Source: Fibrisoma limi BUZ 3
GTDB taxonomy: Bacteria > Bacteroidota > Bacteroidia > Cytophagales > Spirosomataceae
Assembly: GCF_000296815.2 (NCBI RefSeq)
Contig: NZ_CAIT01000006.1
Location: 812,777 to 876,776, forward strand
Length of the DNA: 64,000 nucleotides
Direction: 5' to 3'
The notes below the pieces were generated by a model, which saw only the letters and a list, made by a program, of their open reading frames with translations, was not told the origin of the DNA and did not search any database. Below, piece by piece: positions 45,168 through 54,092 of this stretch; within the stretch, counting starts at the first letter, position 1, and every line of letters begins with the position of its first letter. The position numbers and the translations under genes were made by a program.

Positions 45168-46820
45168 ATGAAACCAACGAGACGTAATTTTTTACAATCA
45201 CTGGGCGTTGGCGTAGCCGGCATGGGCATTGCGCACGAATCAACGGCCGCGCAACCGCCTAAGGTGGCCAAATCCGCCGGTGATGATCAGATTCTATTCG
45301 TAGGCGACACCATTGCCATCGCCAATACCGAACACGGGAAAGTCCGGGGATTCATCCTCCGGGGAATTCACCAGTTTTTGGGCATTCCCTACGGTGCCGA
45401 TACGTCGGGCAAGAATCGGTTCATGCCCCCGCAAAAACCCACCCCCTGGACCGACGTTCGACCCGCGCTTTGGTGGGGTAACTCGGCTCCGCAGATCATG
45501 GAGAAACGGTACGCCAACGCATATGCCTCGTTTGTCGACCACTGGAATTACGATGACGTATCGGAAGACTGTCTGAAGCTGAACGTCTGGACGCCCGCCC
45601 TGGACACCCAGAAACGCCCCGTTGTGGTCTGGCTGCACGGCGGAGGCTTTACCAACGGCAACGGCATCGAACAGGATGGCTACCACGGCGAAAATCTGGC
45701 GCGTCTGGGAAATCTGGTATTCTGTTCGCTCAACCACCGACTCGGCCCGCTGGGTTATACCGATCTGAAAGCTGCCGGGGGCCATGCTGCGTCGGGCAAC
45801 GTCGGGAACCTGGACATGGTAGCCGCGCTGGAATGGGTCAAAAACAACATTGCTAATTTCGGTGGCGACCCGAACAACGTGACGATCATTGGCCAGTCGG
45901 GTGGCGGGGCTAAGGTGACTACGTTGATGAATATGCCGTCGGCGAAGGGGTTGTTTCACAAGGCAGTAGCGTTGAGTGGCACCTCCCTGGCTGGCGCCAA
46001 CAAGGAGTACGCCGAAAAACTGGGAATGACCGTGCTGGAAGAAGCGGGCCTGAAACCCGGCGAAGTGGACAAACTCCAGCAGATACCCTGGCGGCAGTAC
46101 ATCGACATCGCCAACCGGGCCGTTGAGAAGATGACCGCCGAAGCCAGACGGATGAGTATCCAGCGGGGCGGCTTTTCGCCCGTAGCCGACGGGGTTGCGC
46201 TGAGCGAAGGACCTTTCTTCAGCGATGCCAACCACTTCTCGGCCGACATTCCGCTGCTGATCTGCTCAACCTTCCATGAGCAGAGCCCGAGTCGGACGGA
46301 TGCAGCGCTGGAAACCATCACGCTCGCTGAAGTAAAAGAGAAAGTTAAACCACGGTTTGGCGATAAAGCGGACGAAATCGTGGATGCGTACGCGAAGAAT
46401 TTCCCGAAGGCCCGTCCAATCGAAATCTGGTCGCTGGTCGTTTCCAACCGAAAGAACGCCATTGCTGCCGCCGACGCAAAAGCCGCGCAGCAAAAAGCCC
46501 CCGTTTACGTAGCGTGGTTTGGCTGGCAGCCGCCCCTGTTCGATGGCCGGATGCGGGCTTTTCACTGCGACGATATCTGTTTCTGGTTCTACAACACCGA
46601 CTTGATGCTGACGCACACGGGCGGTGGCAAACGTCCCCGGGCGCTGTCTGAAAAAATGGCCAAGTCGTTTATAAACTTCGCCAGAACCGGTAATCCAAAC
46701 GGCGGGGGTTTACCAACCTGGAAACCGTATTCCAGTCAGAACGGCGAGACTATGGTTCTGGACGACGCCCCCATGCTGGTCAATGATCCGGACCGGGAAG
46801 CCCGGAAAACGCTGGCTTAG
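45168..46820 (+). CDS. Type-B carboxylesterase, Tat-exported
   Basis: 550 aa alpha/beta hydrolase of the carboxylesterase/lipase family. A Tat signal (TRRNFLQSLGVGVAGMG) is followed by GKVRGFILRGIHQFLGIPYG, SEDCLKLNVWTP, oxyanion hole HGGGFTNGNG (157-166) and nucleophile Ser244 in IIGQSGGGAKV; the C-terminal His is probably in RAFHCDDI. It hydrolyses esters in the periplasm, possibly acyl or feruloyl groups on plant polysaccharide. It stands alone with a large hairpin after its stop. Confidence 0.92.
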   Translation: MKPTRRNFLQSLGVGVAGMGIAHESTAAQPPKVAKSAGDDQILFVGDTIAIANTEHGKVRGFILRGIHQFLGIPYGADTSGKNRFMPPQKPTPWTDVRPALWWGNSAPQIMEKRYANAYASFVDHWNYDDVSEDCLKLNVWTPALDTQKRPVVVWLHGGGFTNGNGIEQDGYHGENLARLGNLVFCSLNHRLGPLGYTDLKAAGGHAASGNVGNLDMVAALEWVKNNIANFGGDPNNVTIIGQSGGGAKVTTLMNMPSAKGLFHKAVALSGTSLAGANKEYAEKLGMTVLEEAGLKPGEVDKLQQIPWRQYIDIANRAVEKMTAEARRMSIQRGGFSPVADGVALSEGPFFSDANHFSADIPLLICSTFHEQSPSRTDAALETITLAEVKEKVKPRFGDKADEIVDAYAKNFPKARPIEIWSLVVSNRKNAIAAADAKAAQQKAPVYVAWFGWQPPLFDGRMRAFHCDDICFWFYNTDLMLTHTGGGKRPRALSEKMAKSFINFARTGNPNGGGLPTWKPYSSQNGETMVLDDAPMLVNDPDREARKTLA

Positions 46821-46839
46821 TTACTGCGCCGTTACAGTC

Positions 46840-46897
46840 CCCCGGATGCTACTGGTAAGCGATTGAATCAACCTCCTTCAGTAGTGGTCCGGGGTTT
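46840..46897 (+). terminator. Long hairpin, probable terminator after carboxylesterase
   Basis: Outer stem CCCCGGA/TCCGGGG (46840-46846, 46888-46894) and inner stem CTACTG/CAGTAG (46849-46854, 46879-46884), followed only by TTT. The weak T tract lowers certainty. Confidence 0.5.
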
Positions 46898-46967
46898 GGC
46901 ATTTACCTTCGTTTCAATCGGCTCATTAAACTCACTATCTTCAACCTAATACGTACTGCGGACGCCC

Positions 46968-47855
46968 ATGAACCCAATAAAAAAAGAAGACCTCAAACAG
47001 GAAGTGTTTGACCTCTATGATGACTACGCCCACAACCGTATCGACCGGCGTGAGTTTACCCAAAAGCTGTCGGCCTACGCCGTGGGCGGCATTACGGTAG
47101 CTTCTCTGATGAGTTTTCTCATGCCCGACTACAAGGGTGGTATGCAGATCAAGGTGGACGATCCTCGCCTGAAGTCGGATTATGTTACGTACCAGTCTCC
47201 CAAGGGGGGCGGCTCCATCAAAGCCCTGCTGTCGAAGCCGGCCGATGCGAAAAAACCGTTGGGCGGAATCATCGTGGTTCATGAAAACCGAGGGTTGAAT
47301 CCCCACATTGAAGACGTAGGCAGACGGGCCGCTCTGGCCGGTTTTATTTCCATTGCGCCCGATGCCCTAAGCCCGCTGGGAGGCTATCCGGGCAATGATG
47401 ACGCTGGCCGCGAACTGCAAAGCAAACGAAACCGCGACGAGATGCTACAGGATTTTGTCGCGGCTTTTGATTATCTGAAAAGCAACAAAGACTGCAACGG
47501 CAACATAGGAGTCGTTGGGTTTTGCTTTGGCGGGTGGATTGCCAATATGATGGCGGTACGTATTCCCAATCTGGCAGCTTCTGTACCGTTTTATGGCGGT
47601 CAGCCGACGGCTCAGGACGTTCCTGCCATCAAAGCCCCGCTGCTGTTGCATTACGCAGCCCTCGACACGCGGGTGAATGAGGGCTGGCCGGCCTATGAAG
47701 CCGCCCTGAAAGCCAATAACAAGGAATACACGGCTCACATGTATCCCAACGCTAATCACGGCTTTCATAATGACACCACCCCGCGGTATGACAAGGCAGC
47801 CGCCGAATTGGCCTGGAAACGAACCATCGATTTCTTTAAGGAAAAGCTGGCGTAG
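46968..47855 (+). CDS. Dienelactone hydrolase family protein
   Basis: 295 aa. It has an N-terminal extension with RREFTQKLSAYAVGGITVASLM, a possible Tat-like or membrane signal, though 25 residues precede the Arg pair. The hydrolase domain has IIVVHENRGLNPHIEDV and the catalytic triad Cys186 (VGFCFGGW), Asp233 (ALDTRVNEGW) and His264 (NANHGFHND). The Cys nucleophile is typical of dienelactone hydrolases. In Bacteroidota, relatives with this extension are common and of unknown substrate. It is a single gene with a terminator beyond it. Confidence 0.9.
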   Translation: MNPIKKEDLKQEVFDLYDDYAHNRIDRREFTQKLSAYAVGGITVASLMSFLMPDYKGGMQIKVDDPRLKSDYVTYQSPKGGGSIKALLSKPADAKKPLGGIIVVHENRGLNPHIEDVGRRAALAGFISIAPDALSPLGGYPGNDDAGRELQSKRNRDEMLQDFVAAFDYLKSNKDCNGNIGVVGFCFGGWIANMMAVRIPNLAASVPFYGGQPTAQDVPAIKAPLLLHYAALDTRVNEGWPAYEAALKANNKEYTAHMYPNANHGFHNDTTPRYDKAAAELAWKRTIDFFKEKLA

Positions 47856-48198
47856 CAGTTAGAGACTTTTTGCTGCCTCTCAACCATACCAGATTCTATT
47901 ATTGATGCGTGAGTAGTAACTTGTTGGTTTAGTTTACACCCAACAAATGGTCGGCTATTTACCCAGGTAAAGATCTGGGTTTTGACGCCCCTGCTAAAGT
48001 GTGCTGAAAAACCACTTAACCCATAAAAGCCGCCCCTTCCAGGGCGGCTTTTATGGGTTAGTAAAGACTAATGTAATCAGTAGACAGCGCGTTACATCTC
48101 CTGAAATACGTATGTGAAGGGCCAATATTTCTCCATTCTGAAGTAGTGTTGGCAGTACCTTCGACACTACCAATCACTTCACCGATACGGCCAGGCGC
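47856..48198. other. Convergent intergenic region with terminator
   Basis: About 340 bp between the converging dienelactone hydrolase and alpha/beta hydrolase genes. Apart from the bidirectional terminator at 48017-48060 I see no gene. Confidence 0.6.
48017..48060. terminator. Bidirectional intrinsic terminator
   Basis: A perfect 19-bp stem (48017-48035 with 48042-48060, 6-nt loop). The core GCCGCCC/GGGCGGC is flanked by ATAAAA and TTTTAT, so either strand shows a GC stem followed by a T-rich tract. It sits between two converging genes. Confidence 0.92.
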
Positions 48199-49098
48199 TC
48201 ATGACCTTGCAAATTTCTCAAGCTCAGCGTTGAACTTGTCCATTTCCTCCAGGAACAAGGCGTGCCCGCTTTTTTCAAATTTTACCAGGTAAGACCCCTT
48301 GATGCCTTTGAGCAGTTGTTCCGCCTGAGCAAAATCGCATAATTTGTCGTTGACGCCATGAAAGATGGCCACGGGCATGTTGATTTTCGCCAGTTGTGGC
48401 CGCAGGTCAAGGTCGCGCAAGGCGGTGATCGCTTGTGTGGTGGCGTAGGGCGATGCATCCAGATTGATGCTTTCAAGCCATCTGAGCGATTCGGGGGAGA
48501 GTCCGCCTTCCTGCCCGGCAAAACCCTTTCCAAAACCCGCCACCAATTGCTGCCGGTTGGTCTTGGTCTGCTGAATCAGCGCGGCTGCATCCTGGTCGGA
48601 GATGCCGTACGGATAGCCGTCCCGTTTTTTCCACGACGGACCCGATGAGCCAAATAACGCAAGCTTGCTGATGTGCGCTCCATTGTATTTGATCACGTAG
48701 TGCATCGTTACGGCGGTACCCATTGAAAAGCCCCCGAGGACAGCCTTCTCGATTTTCAGCTTTTCCAACACCACTTTGATGTCGTCAGAGAACGTGTCGA
48801 AATCGTATTTCCCGTAGGGCCGGTCCGACTTACCAAAACCGCGCAGGGAAATACCGATGACCCTGAATCCTTTATCGACCAGGTACTGATATTGATACTC
48901 ATACATCGCGTTGTTCAGAGGCCATCCGTGAATGAGCACCACCGGCTGACCTTCGCCGAGGTCCACGATGTGCAGCTTAACGTTTTTTTCTACTTCGATG
49001 TACTCATCCCGGCCGGCAGAGGCTGGCTTGCGCGTTTGCGCGATTAGAAATTGACTGACGGTTAGCATAAGTCCGATAATTAGTGCAATTGTTTTCAT
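48199..49098 (-). CDS. Secreted alpha/beta hydrolase (non-haem haloperoxidase-like)
   Basis: 299 aa from the ATG at 49098, which gives a signal peptide (IALIIGLMLTVSQFLIAQ); an ATG at 49122 would add eight residues. VVLIHGWPLNNAMYEYQ carries the oxyanion HGWP motif, Ser125 lies in LGGFSMGTAV, the Asp in FHGVNDKLCD, and the His in SGHALFLEE. The layout matches haloperoxidase/perhydrolase-like esterases. It is the last gene of the second HxlR-linked minus-strand set, separated by about 190 bp from the metallopeptidase-like gene. Confidence 0.9.
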   Translation of the reverse strand: MKTIALIIGLMLTVSQFLIAQTRKPASAGRDEYIEVEKNVKLHIVDLGEGQPVVLIHGWPLNNAMYEYQYQYLVDKGFRVIGISLRGFGKSDRPYGKYDFDTFSDDIKVVLEKLKIEKAVLGGFSMGTAVTMHYVIKYNGAHISKLALFGSSGPSWKKRDGYPYGISDQDAAALIQQTKTNRQQLVAGFGKGFAGQEGGLSPESLRWLESINLDASPYATTQAITALRDLDLRPQLAKINMPVAIFHGVNDKLCDFAQAEQLLKGIKGSYLVKFEKSGHALFLEEMDKFNAELEKFARS

Positions 49099-49290
49099 GT
49101 GAATAATCTGTTTAGACTTCAAGTGGTAATCTGTTACTTATTAGCTGATTACGGTTGAATTTGACATAGCAAACCTCCAACAGGGTGGGCAAAGCAATCT
49201 TGTCCACTCTTCAGCAATACTCCGTTGGTAGCCGTACGCAGATACTACTGGCCGCTTACGGCTGTTGTGAAGAAAAAGAAGAAGGAGTTT

Positions 49291-50220
49291 TTAGGATGTG
49301 TAGAAAAAGCGTAGTTGCTTCAATCGTTGTTGAACAAGCCCGTTCTTCATTGGCTCAAATCGGGTCACCTCAACGTTGTCTTTACTGACAACCACATGAA
49401 AAGGCTGATTCAGCTTAGCGGTGAGGTGGTAGATCGTGGCAAGCTCAGCAATATCCTCAGACCAGGCTGCCATTCCATACAACGAGGGAAACGGGGTTTG
49501 CGCAAGCTTCCGATACACGTCCGGGGCCAGGCTGATCGGCATGGGCTGACCGCTTCGGAAACGGGTCTGTTCCAGCAATGAATCAATGTATCTGTCATCA
49601 GGCACGTTCATCGTGCGCCAAACACCTTTGGTGAACGGGGTGGGTGCAATGACTGCGCGGCTTCCTGAAGCATGTGGGGTAATGTTCCTCACGGCATCGA
49701 CGACATGCGTAGCTTCATGCAGCAAGACGTAAAGGATTGCATCCAGGCTGCCCCCTTCGACACGCACGGCATAGCTGGAATCAGTTGTCCGCTTGAAGCA
49801 ACTGTTTTCTTTCCAGGATGCCCATTCTGAGATGGTCTCATCCAGCAAACCCGCCCGAAAAGTGATATTGAATTTTTTTGGCCCGTCACCAGAATCGAGT
49901 AACGAAGTCAATGCCGTGTTGGGCATATTATCCATGAAGCTGATGCTTTGCAGATGCTGCGTCAAAATGCGCTGATGTAACGGAGGCAACAGGTTAAAAG
50001 CCTTGCTCACTTTTTCTTTTTGAGCTTGCGTTAACTCGTGGTTCACAGGCTTCATACCGGCCTCGCTGAACATCTTGAAGACGCTTTCAGGTGCTGTTCG
50101 TATCCGTTGAGACAGGTCGAGCTGGTGCCTGGAGTTTGACTGTTGCCCCAGCGTACAAGTTGAAAGCAACAGCATTGCCAAAGCTGAAATGGTAAATGAA
50201 CCCCCTAATTTTTTGATCAT
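49291..50220 (-). CDS. Predicted exported HExxH metallopeptidase-like protein
   Basis: 309 aa from ATG 50220. The N-terminal signal (ISALAMLLLSTC) may be a lipoprotein signal with Cys22, though Thr at -1 is unusual. The zinc-peptidase motif is His168-Glu169-x-x-His172 in LLHEATHVVDAV, with a possible third ligand Glu in WSEDIAELATIYHL. I do not recognise a named family. It lies between an NTF2-like gene and an alpha/beta hydrolase, with a 9-bp inverted repeat upstream. Substrate unknown. Confidence 0.75.
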   Translation of the reverse strand: MIKKLGGSFTISALAMLLLSTCTLGQQSNSRHQLDLSQRIRTAPESVFKMFSEAGMKPVNHELTQAQKEKVSKAFNLLPPLHQRILTQHLQSISFMDNMPNTALTSLLDSGDGPKKFNITFRAGLLDETISEWASWKENSCFKRTTDSSYAVRVEGGSLDAILYVLLHEATHVVDAVRNITPHASGSRAVIAPTPFTKGVWRTMNVPDDRYIDSLLEQTRFRSGQPMPISLAPDVYRKLAQTPFPSLYGMAAWSEDIAELATIYHLTAKLNQPFHVVVSKDNVEVTRFEPMKNGLVQQRLKQLRFFYTS

Positions 50221-50253
50221 GTCTATGGCTACTACGTTAGCGTGTATTGATTT

Positions 50254-50301
50254 CACAGGATGATCTGTAATAAGCTATGCGGATTTACGGAGCATCCTGT
50301 G
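50254..50301 (-). other. Inverted repeat CACAGGATG/CATCCTGTG upstream of the HExxH gene
   Basis: Exact 9-bp arms (50254-50262 and 50293-50301) with a 30-nt spacer, lying between the NTF2-like stop and the HExxH start. No T tract; role unknown. Confidence 0.55.
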
Positions 50302-50319
50302 AACATCTACTCTAAGCGT

Positions 50320-50643
50320 TTACCCGGTGATTTTTAACGAGCGGATCAGCGTATCCTCTAACCCAAGGTGATAGTGCAAAACGATTGGGCTTCCTGGGAA
50401 GGTGCCGGTTACTTCCACAGTCAGCACCGCCGATGTGTCCGATTGCTGATAATCAATTGGTTTGGTCTGCATTTGGTACTTTTCAGTCGCCTGCTGTATC
50501 CACTGCTCAATTTCGGCTCTGCCCGAGTAGGACGCCCCTTCGTCGGAAACGGTGGCGTTGGCTGTAAAGTATTGCGAAAATCTAGTGCTGTCCTGTTCGT
50601 TTTGTGCCTGAATCAGGCCTTCTATGTTGTCAGGGAGTGTCAT
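50320..50643 (-). CDS. NTF2/SnoaL-like small protein
   Basis: 107 aa from the ATG at 50643; an ATG at 50670 is equally possible, while a start at 50736 would overlap the SDR gene. NTF2-like cone: MTLPDNIEGLIQAQNEQDSTRFSQYF, SYSGRAEIEQWIQQA, then strands SAVLTVEVTGTFPGSPI and HYHLGLEDTLIRSLKITG, as in SnoaL/SgcJ-like polyketide-associated families. No catalytic residues can be assigned. It lies 64 bp after the SDR, so it is probably in the same transcript under HxlR. Confidence 0.8.
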   Translation of the reverse strand: MTLPDNIEGLIQAQNEQDSTRFSQYFTANATVSDEGASYSGRAEIEQWIQQATEKYQMQTKPIDYQQSDTSAVLTVEVTGTFPGSPIVLHYHLGLEDTLIRSLKITG

Positions 50644-50707
50644 GGTTCTATAGTTTATGATGATCGACATGAGTTTGGTTGCATCAACAGCTTGATCGTC
50701 GGCTGGT

Positions 50708-51496
50708 CTATACGGTAGGTATCGTGCCGCCGTCAATTACGTAGTTGGTGCCGGTGAGGTAAGCCGCCCGGGGCGACACCAGGAAGCCAACGAGCTCGGC
50801 TACTTCTTCTGGTTCGGCAGGTCTTCCGAAGGGTATTCCACCCAAAGCATCCATAACACTTTGTTGAGCTTCCTCAATAGAAATATTTGAACTCTGGCCG
50901 ATCCTTTCCAAGAATCGTTCGACATTTTTCGTCCTGATCCAACCTGGCGAAACAGTGAGTACTCGCACACCCTTCGGGGCAACTTCGTTGGATAGGCTTT
51001 TACTATAATTGAGAAGACCGGCTTTTGCTGCCGCATAGGGCAGGGTAGAGTCGTACAGGGGCAACTTCGCCTGGATGGACGCGATATGGACAATCACCCC
51101 TTTACCGCGCTTAATCATACCCGGCAAAAAGCCGCGGTCCAGCCGCACGGGCGCTAATAGATTCGTCTGAATAGAGGATTCCCAATCCTGATCGGACAGC
51201 ACGGCAAAACCACCACCGGGCGTTTCTGAGCCGCCCATGTTATTGACCAGAATGTCGAGGTAGCCGAATTTTTCGAGTACTTCATCAACTACTTTCTGCG
51301 TTCCTTCTGATTTGCTCAGGTCGGCTGCTATAAAGTATGTATCCTTGTTCTCGTTTTCGGGCTTGTTTCTTGCGGTGATGATCACCGTTGCACCCGCTTT
51401 CAAAAAGCGATCGACAATTGCTTTACCCGTACCTTTACTGCCGCCGGTAACCAGTGCAATTTTTCCCGCCAGTTCGTTTTCAAAATTAAAGTCCAT
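50708..51496 (-). CDS. SDR-family oxidoreductase
   Basis: 262 aa from the ATG at 51496 (MDFNFENELAGK). Longer frames would run through the divergent promoter and its palindrome. SDR signatures: ALVTGGSKGTGKAIVDRF, NNMGGSETPGG, the active-site Tyr-x-x-x-Lys in YAAAKAGLLN after VIVHIASIQ, and AYLTGTNYVIDGG. It is the first gene divergent from the second HxlR regulator, as SDR and NTF2-like genes also are in the 4911-9195 module. Confidence 0.92.
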   Translation of the reverse strand: MDFNFENELAGKIALVTGGSKGTGKAIVDRFLKAGATVIITARNKPENENKDTYFIAADLSKSEGTQKVVDEVLEKFGYLDILVNNMGGSETPGGGFAVLSDQDWESSIQTNLLAPVRLDRGFLPGMIKRGKGVIVHIASIQAKLPLYDSTLPYAAAKAGLLNYSKSLSNEVAPKGVRVLTVSPGWIRTKNVERFLERIGQSSNISIEEAQQSVMDALGGIPFGRPAEPEEVAELVGFLVSPRAAYLTGTNYVIDGGTIPTV

Positions 51497-51568
51497 TACG
51501 CTGTTGATTTGTTTAGGACAAATTTCGGGAGTATGGCAGGGGCTGACAAGTAGGGATTTACGATTCAT

Positions 51569-51590
51569 ATAGGGATAAATTTATCCCTAT
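51569..51590. promoter_or_regulatory. Perfect 22-bp palindrome, candidate HxlR operator
   Basis: ATAGGGATAAA and its exact complement TTTATCCCTAT meet without a spacer between the divergent SDR (start 51496) and HxlR (start 51625) genes. A third partial copy TAGGGATTTA lies at 51551-51560. A perfect dyad in a regulator-target divergent region is a strong operator candidate. Confidence 0.75.
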
Positions 51591-51612
51591 CAAACTGCCC
51601 ACTGCATACGGT

Positions 51613-51620
51613 TATCTTTG
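51613..51620 (+). promoter_or_regulatory. Bacteroidota-type -7 element TATCTTTG upstream of HxlR
   Basis: Exact match to TAnnTTTG, ending five bases before the HxlR ATG. Transcription would start at or very near the ATG (leaderless or nearly so). No clear -33 TTTG partner is seen. Confidence 0.55.
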
Positions 51621-51624
51621 TATT

Positions 51625-51999
51625 ATGTACGAACGAAAGACATTGCCTAACCTGAGCTGCGGACTCGATCTGATCGGCGAAGTGCTGTACGGCAAATGGA
51701 AGATACGGCTTTTGTGGTTTATCAACGAAGGATATAAACGCCCCAGCGAGCTACAGCGAAAGATTCCGGGGGCATCCCGGCGCGTCCTGACTGCACAGCT
51801 AAAGGAACTGGAAAACCACGAATTGGTTGGGAAAGTGATTTATCCGGTTGTCCCGCCCAAAGTCGAATACTATCTCACTGATTTCGGAAAATCACTAATA
51901 CCCGTCATTGACGCCATGGGGCAGTGGGGGGATCAACATGATGAGCGTTTACGCACACTCATCAGAAATAGCCACGATGGTGGCAATCGTAATCTGTAG
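51625..51999 (+). CDS. HxlR-family winged-helix transcriptional regulator
   Basis: 124 aa. HxlR signatures: Cys12 in LSCGLDLIGEVLYGKWKIRLLW, ELQRKIPGASRRVLTAQLKELE as the recognition part, and the wing VIYPVVPPKVEYYLTDFGKS. The conserved Cys near the start is the residue that senses aldehydes or oxidants in several HxlR/HypR proteins. It is divergent from the SDR-NTF2-metallopeptidase-like genes, and a perfect palindrome lies between, so it likely controls both directions. Confidence 0.92.
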   Translation: MYERKTLPNLSCGLDLIGEVLYGKWKIRLLWFINEGYKRPSELQRKIPGASRRVLTAQLKELENHELVGKVIYPVVPPKVEYYLTDFGKSLIPVIDAMGQWGDQHDERLRTLIRNSHDGGNRNL

Positions 52000-52076
52000 C
52001 ATACACTTTCCTGTGTACCGGTAATGTGTTGCAGGCATCATTGTGACCCGGCCAACGATCGGCCCAGAGCCCCCTT

Positions 52077-53645
52077 TCAGGACTCGTTGTAGTGAAGAGT
52101 CAGGGCACGAATCAGACTACTCGCCTGGTCTTTACCACTCAGGCCAATACCGATACGGGGAGCCCGGTCCCAACGGGGCAGAAAAGAGCCATCCAGCGGG
52201 GCATCCGTCAGCGGGACATACTTACCTTCCTGGGTGCGCCAGCCGAACTCATAATACTGGCCTCCCTGACACCGTACCTGTAGCGTAACTAAAGGAGTAT
52301 TGTCCGCTACCGGCTGCGTTTTTAACACCCAACGCGTTCCCGCTTTAATCTGCCAGAGTTCAACTTCGCCCGGCCGAATCCCAATGCCTAGCTGATTTTG
52401 CGAATCACCGTATACACACAAACTTTGAAGCAGGTCACCCCTGGGCACGATGGCAGCCGACATGGTATAGGTCCCTTTTTTGACGACCAGCCCCAGGAAG
52501 GTGCCCGCCTGATCTGCTTCCTTATTGACCAGTTGCAGTTGGCCTTGATGAACCCTATACGTTGGCTTGGGAAGGCTCACGTCCCACACCCAGGGCACTG
52601 TGTTGTCAGTCTGGCTAAAATCAGCGGTCAGGTTTATCTGCCGTTTCTGGGCTGCCAGAAGCGGTGACTCAGCCCGAATGGGCGTCGAGTGCCCATACCG
52701 AAAAGCAGGCCATTGGCTTTTATCGTCCCAAATCAACTCACTCAGCACGCCCTGACGGCCGGTAAAGGTAAAATCGTCGCCGTTGTAGGCATGGTGTAAA
52801 TAAAAGTACCGCTGATCAGGCGTAACCACTACGGTTCCATGACCCGGGCATTTCCAATTTTTATCACTGATCAGCAATGGGTTACTGGCATATTTCTCCC
52901 AGGGTCCCTGTAGTTTTTCGGCTCGGGCCAACCCCACCTGGTAATTACACTGTGCCCCGCAGCAGGCATTGCCCGAATAAAGCATGTAGTAGTAGCGACC
53001 TCGTTTAAAAATTGCCTGCCCTTCAACTCCCCCTTTTTCCCAATTAGCCTGCTCAGCCTGCAGGAGCGGAAACGCCTGCCCCGTAACCTTGAGCCCATCA
53101 GCCGATAGTTCAGCGCCCAGAATCTCGATAACCCGGCCTTTATCCAGCCCGTACGCTTTCCAGGTAATAAAGAGTTTGCCGGCCTCATCAACGACAAAGG
53201 GATCAATCGCTTCGCTTGTCCATTCCAGTAACAAACCGTGGTCGGTAAACCCCTTTGTCAGGTCACGGCTGGTAGCAACCCCGATAAACGAACGCTGGTC
53301 AGTTTTTCGCCGGGCAGTATAGTACACGTAATACGTGCCATTCCGGTAGAAAAGCTCCGGTGCCCAGTAGCTACCCATCGTCCACGGTGGTAATTCGTTA
53401 AACACCGGACCAACATACGTCCAGTTCACCAGGTCTTTTGAGGTATAAATGGGATAGGCTGGCCCCCACTCCGAGGAAGTGCCAACGGCAACGTAGCTGT
53501 CGCCAACCCGAACGACGGATGGGTCAGCGAAATCGCCCGCAATAACTGGATTTGTATATGTAACCCCAGGGGCAGGGGAAGATTGCGCTACGGCCTGCAA
53601 GGCCGTAGCAAGAGAAATAATAACGATAAGTAAATAGATTCTCAT
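52077..53645 (-). CDS. Glycoside hydrolase family 43 protein
   Basis: 522 aa from the ATG at 53645 with signal peptide (IYLLIVIISLATALQAVAQ). Five-bladed propeller with the GH43 triad: base Asp41 in AGDFADPSVVR, Asp148 in EAIDPFVV and acid Glu208 in GGVEGQAIFK; YWAPELFY is also present. A C-terminal beta-sandwich (about 330-520) has YTMSAAIVPRG and GIGIRPGEVELWQIKAG, as in long GH43 enzymes. GH43 enzymes release arabinose or xylose. It is the gene after the ROK regulator on the same strand. Confidence 0.93.
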   Translation of the reverse strand: MRIYLLIVIISLATALQAVAQSSPAPGVTYTNPVIAGDFADPSVVRVGDSYVAVGTSSEWGPAYPIYTSKDLVNWTYVGPVFNELPPWTMGSYWAPELFYRNGTYYVYYTARRKTDQRSFIGVATSRDLTKGFTDHGLLLEWTSEAIDPFVVDEAGKLFITWKAYGLDKGRVIEILGAELSADGLKVTGQAFPLLQAEQANWEKGGVEGQAIFKRGRYYYMLYSGNACCGAQCNYQVGLARAEKLQGPWEKYASNPLLISDKNWKCPGHGTVVVTPDQRYFYLHHAYNGDDFTFTGRQGVLSELIWDDKSQWPAFRYGHSTPIRAESPLLAAQKRQINLTADFSQTDNTVPWVWDVSLPKPTYRVHQGQLQLVNKEADQAGTFLGLVVKKGTYTMSAAIVPRGDLLQSLCVYGDSQNQLGIGIRPGEVELWQIKAGTRWVLKTQPVADNTPLVTLQVRCQGGQYYEFGWRTQEGKYVPLTDAPLDGSFLPRWDRAPRIGIGLSGKDQASSLIRALTLHYNES

Positions 53646-54092
53646 CCGATGATGGCTTGGTGACCGAATAGCCGATGGTTGATTTGACAGGCGCCAGCCC
53701 AAAAGCCGAAAGATAGGTAGCTGACCTGATCGTTCCGCATAAAATATGCAATTGTTAGTATTGGTGATTACGGTGCGCCCCGATAAACCAGCCTGATCTA
53801 CCACTGGCGAAAGGACGGATGCCAACGCTAGGTAAGCCTGCCCGCTTCGGCACCGATGGCGCGTAGTCGGGCGGTATCGAGACGAGGTCGGCGTTGAACG
53901 TAAATTGATCGGTAATCTGCACACTTCAGGGGCGTACAGTCCTGCATGGAGTTCGTTAACGTTGCCGTACTATACGGGTAAAAGTGCTTCGGCACAATGA
54001 CTTACAGACCACTAACTTTATAGCGATGGGGCAGAAGATGGCCTGAAACTGGATGCGTAGACTGCGGGACTCCCTCCTCGTTCCTGCTGGAA
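53646..54092. other. Intergenic region, possible gene remnant
   Basis: About 450 bp between ROK and GH43. A stretch at about 53766-53930, minus strand, reads as FTFNADLVSIPPDYAPSVPKR in one frame and looks protein-like, but it has no start and soon stops. It may be a gene remnant. No other feature seen. Confidence 0.35.

Noticed and set aside
45294-46235. 313-aa open frame antisense to the carboxylesterase
   Set aside because: No family motif; the forward strand carries the full esterase catalytic signature.
52030-52060. GGCC inverted repeat between HxlR and GH43 considered as terminator
   Set aside because: The stem is only four bp and no T tract follows on either strand.
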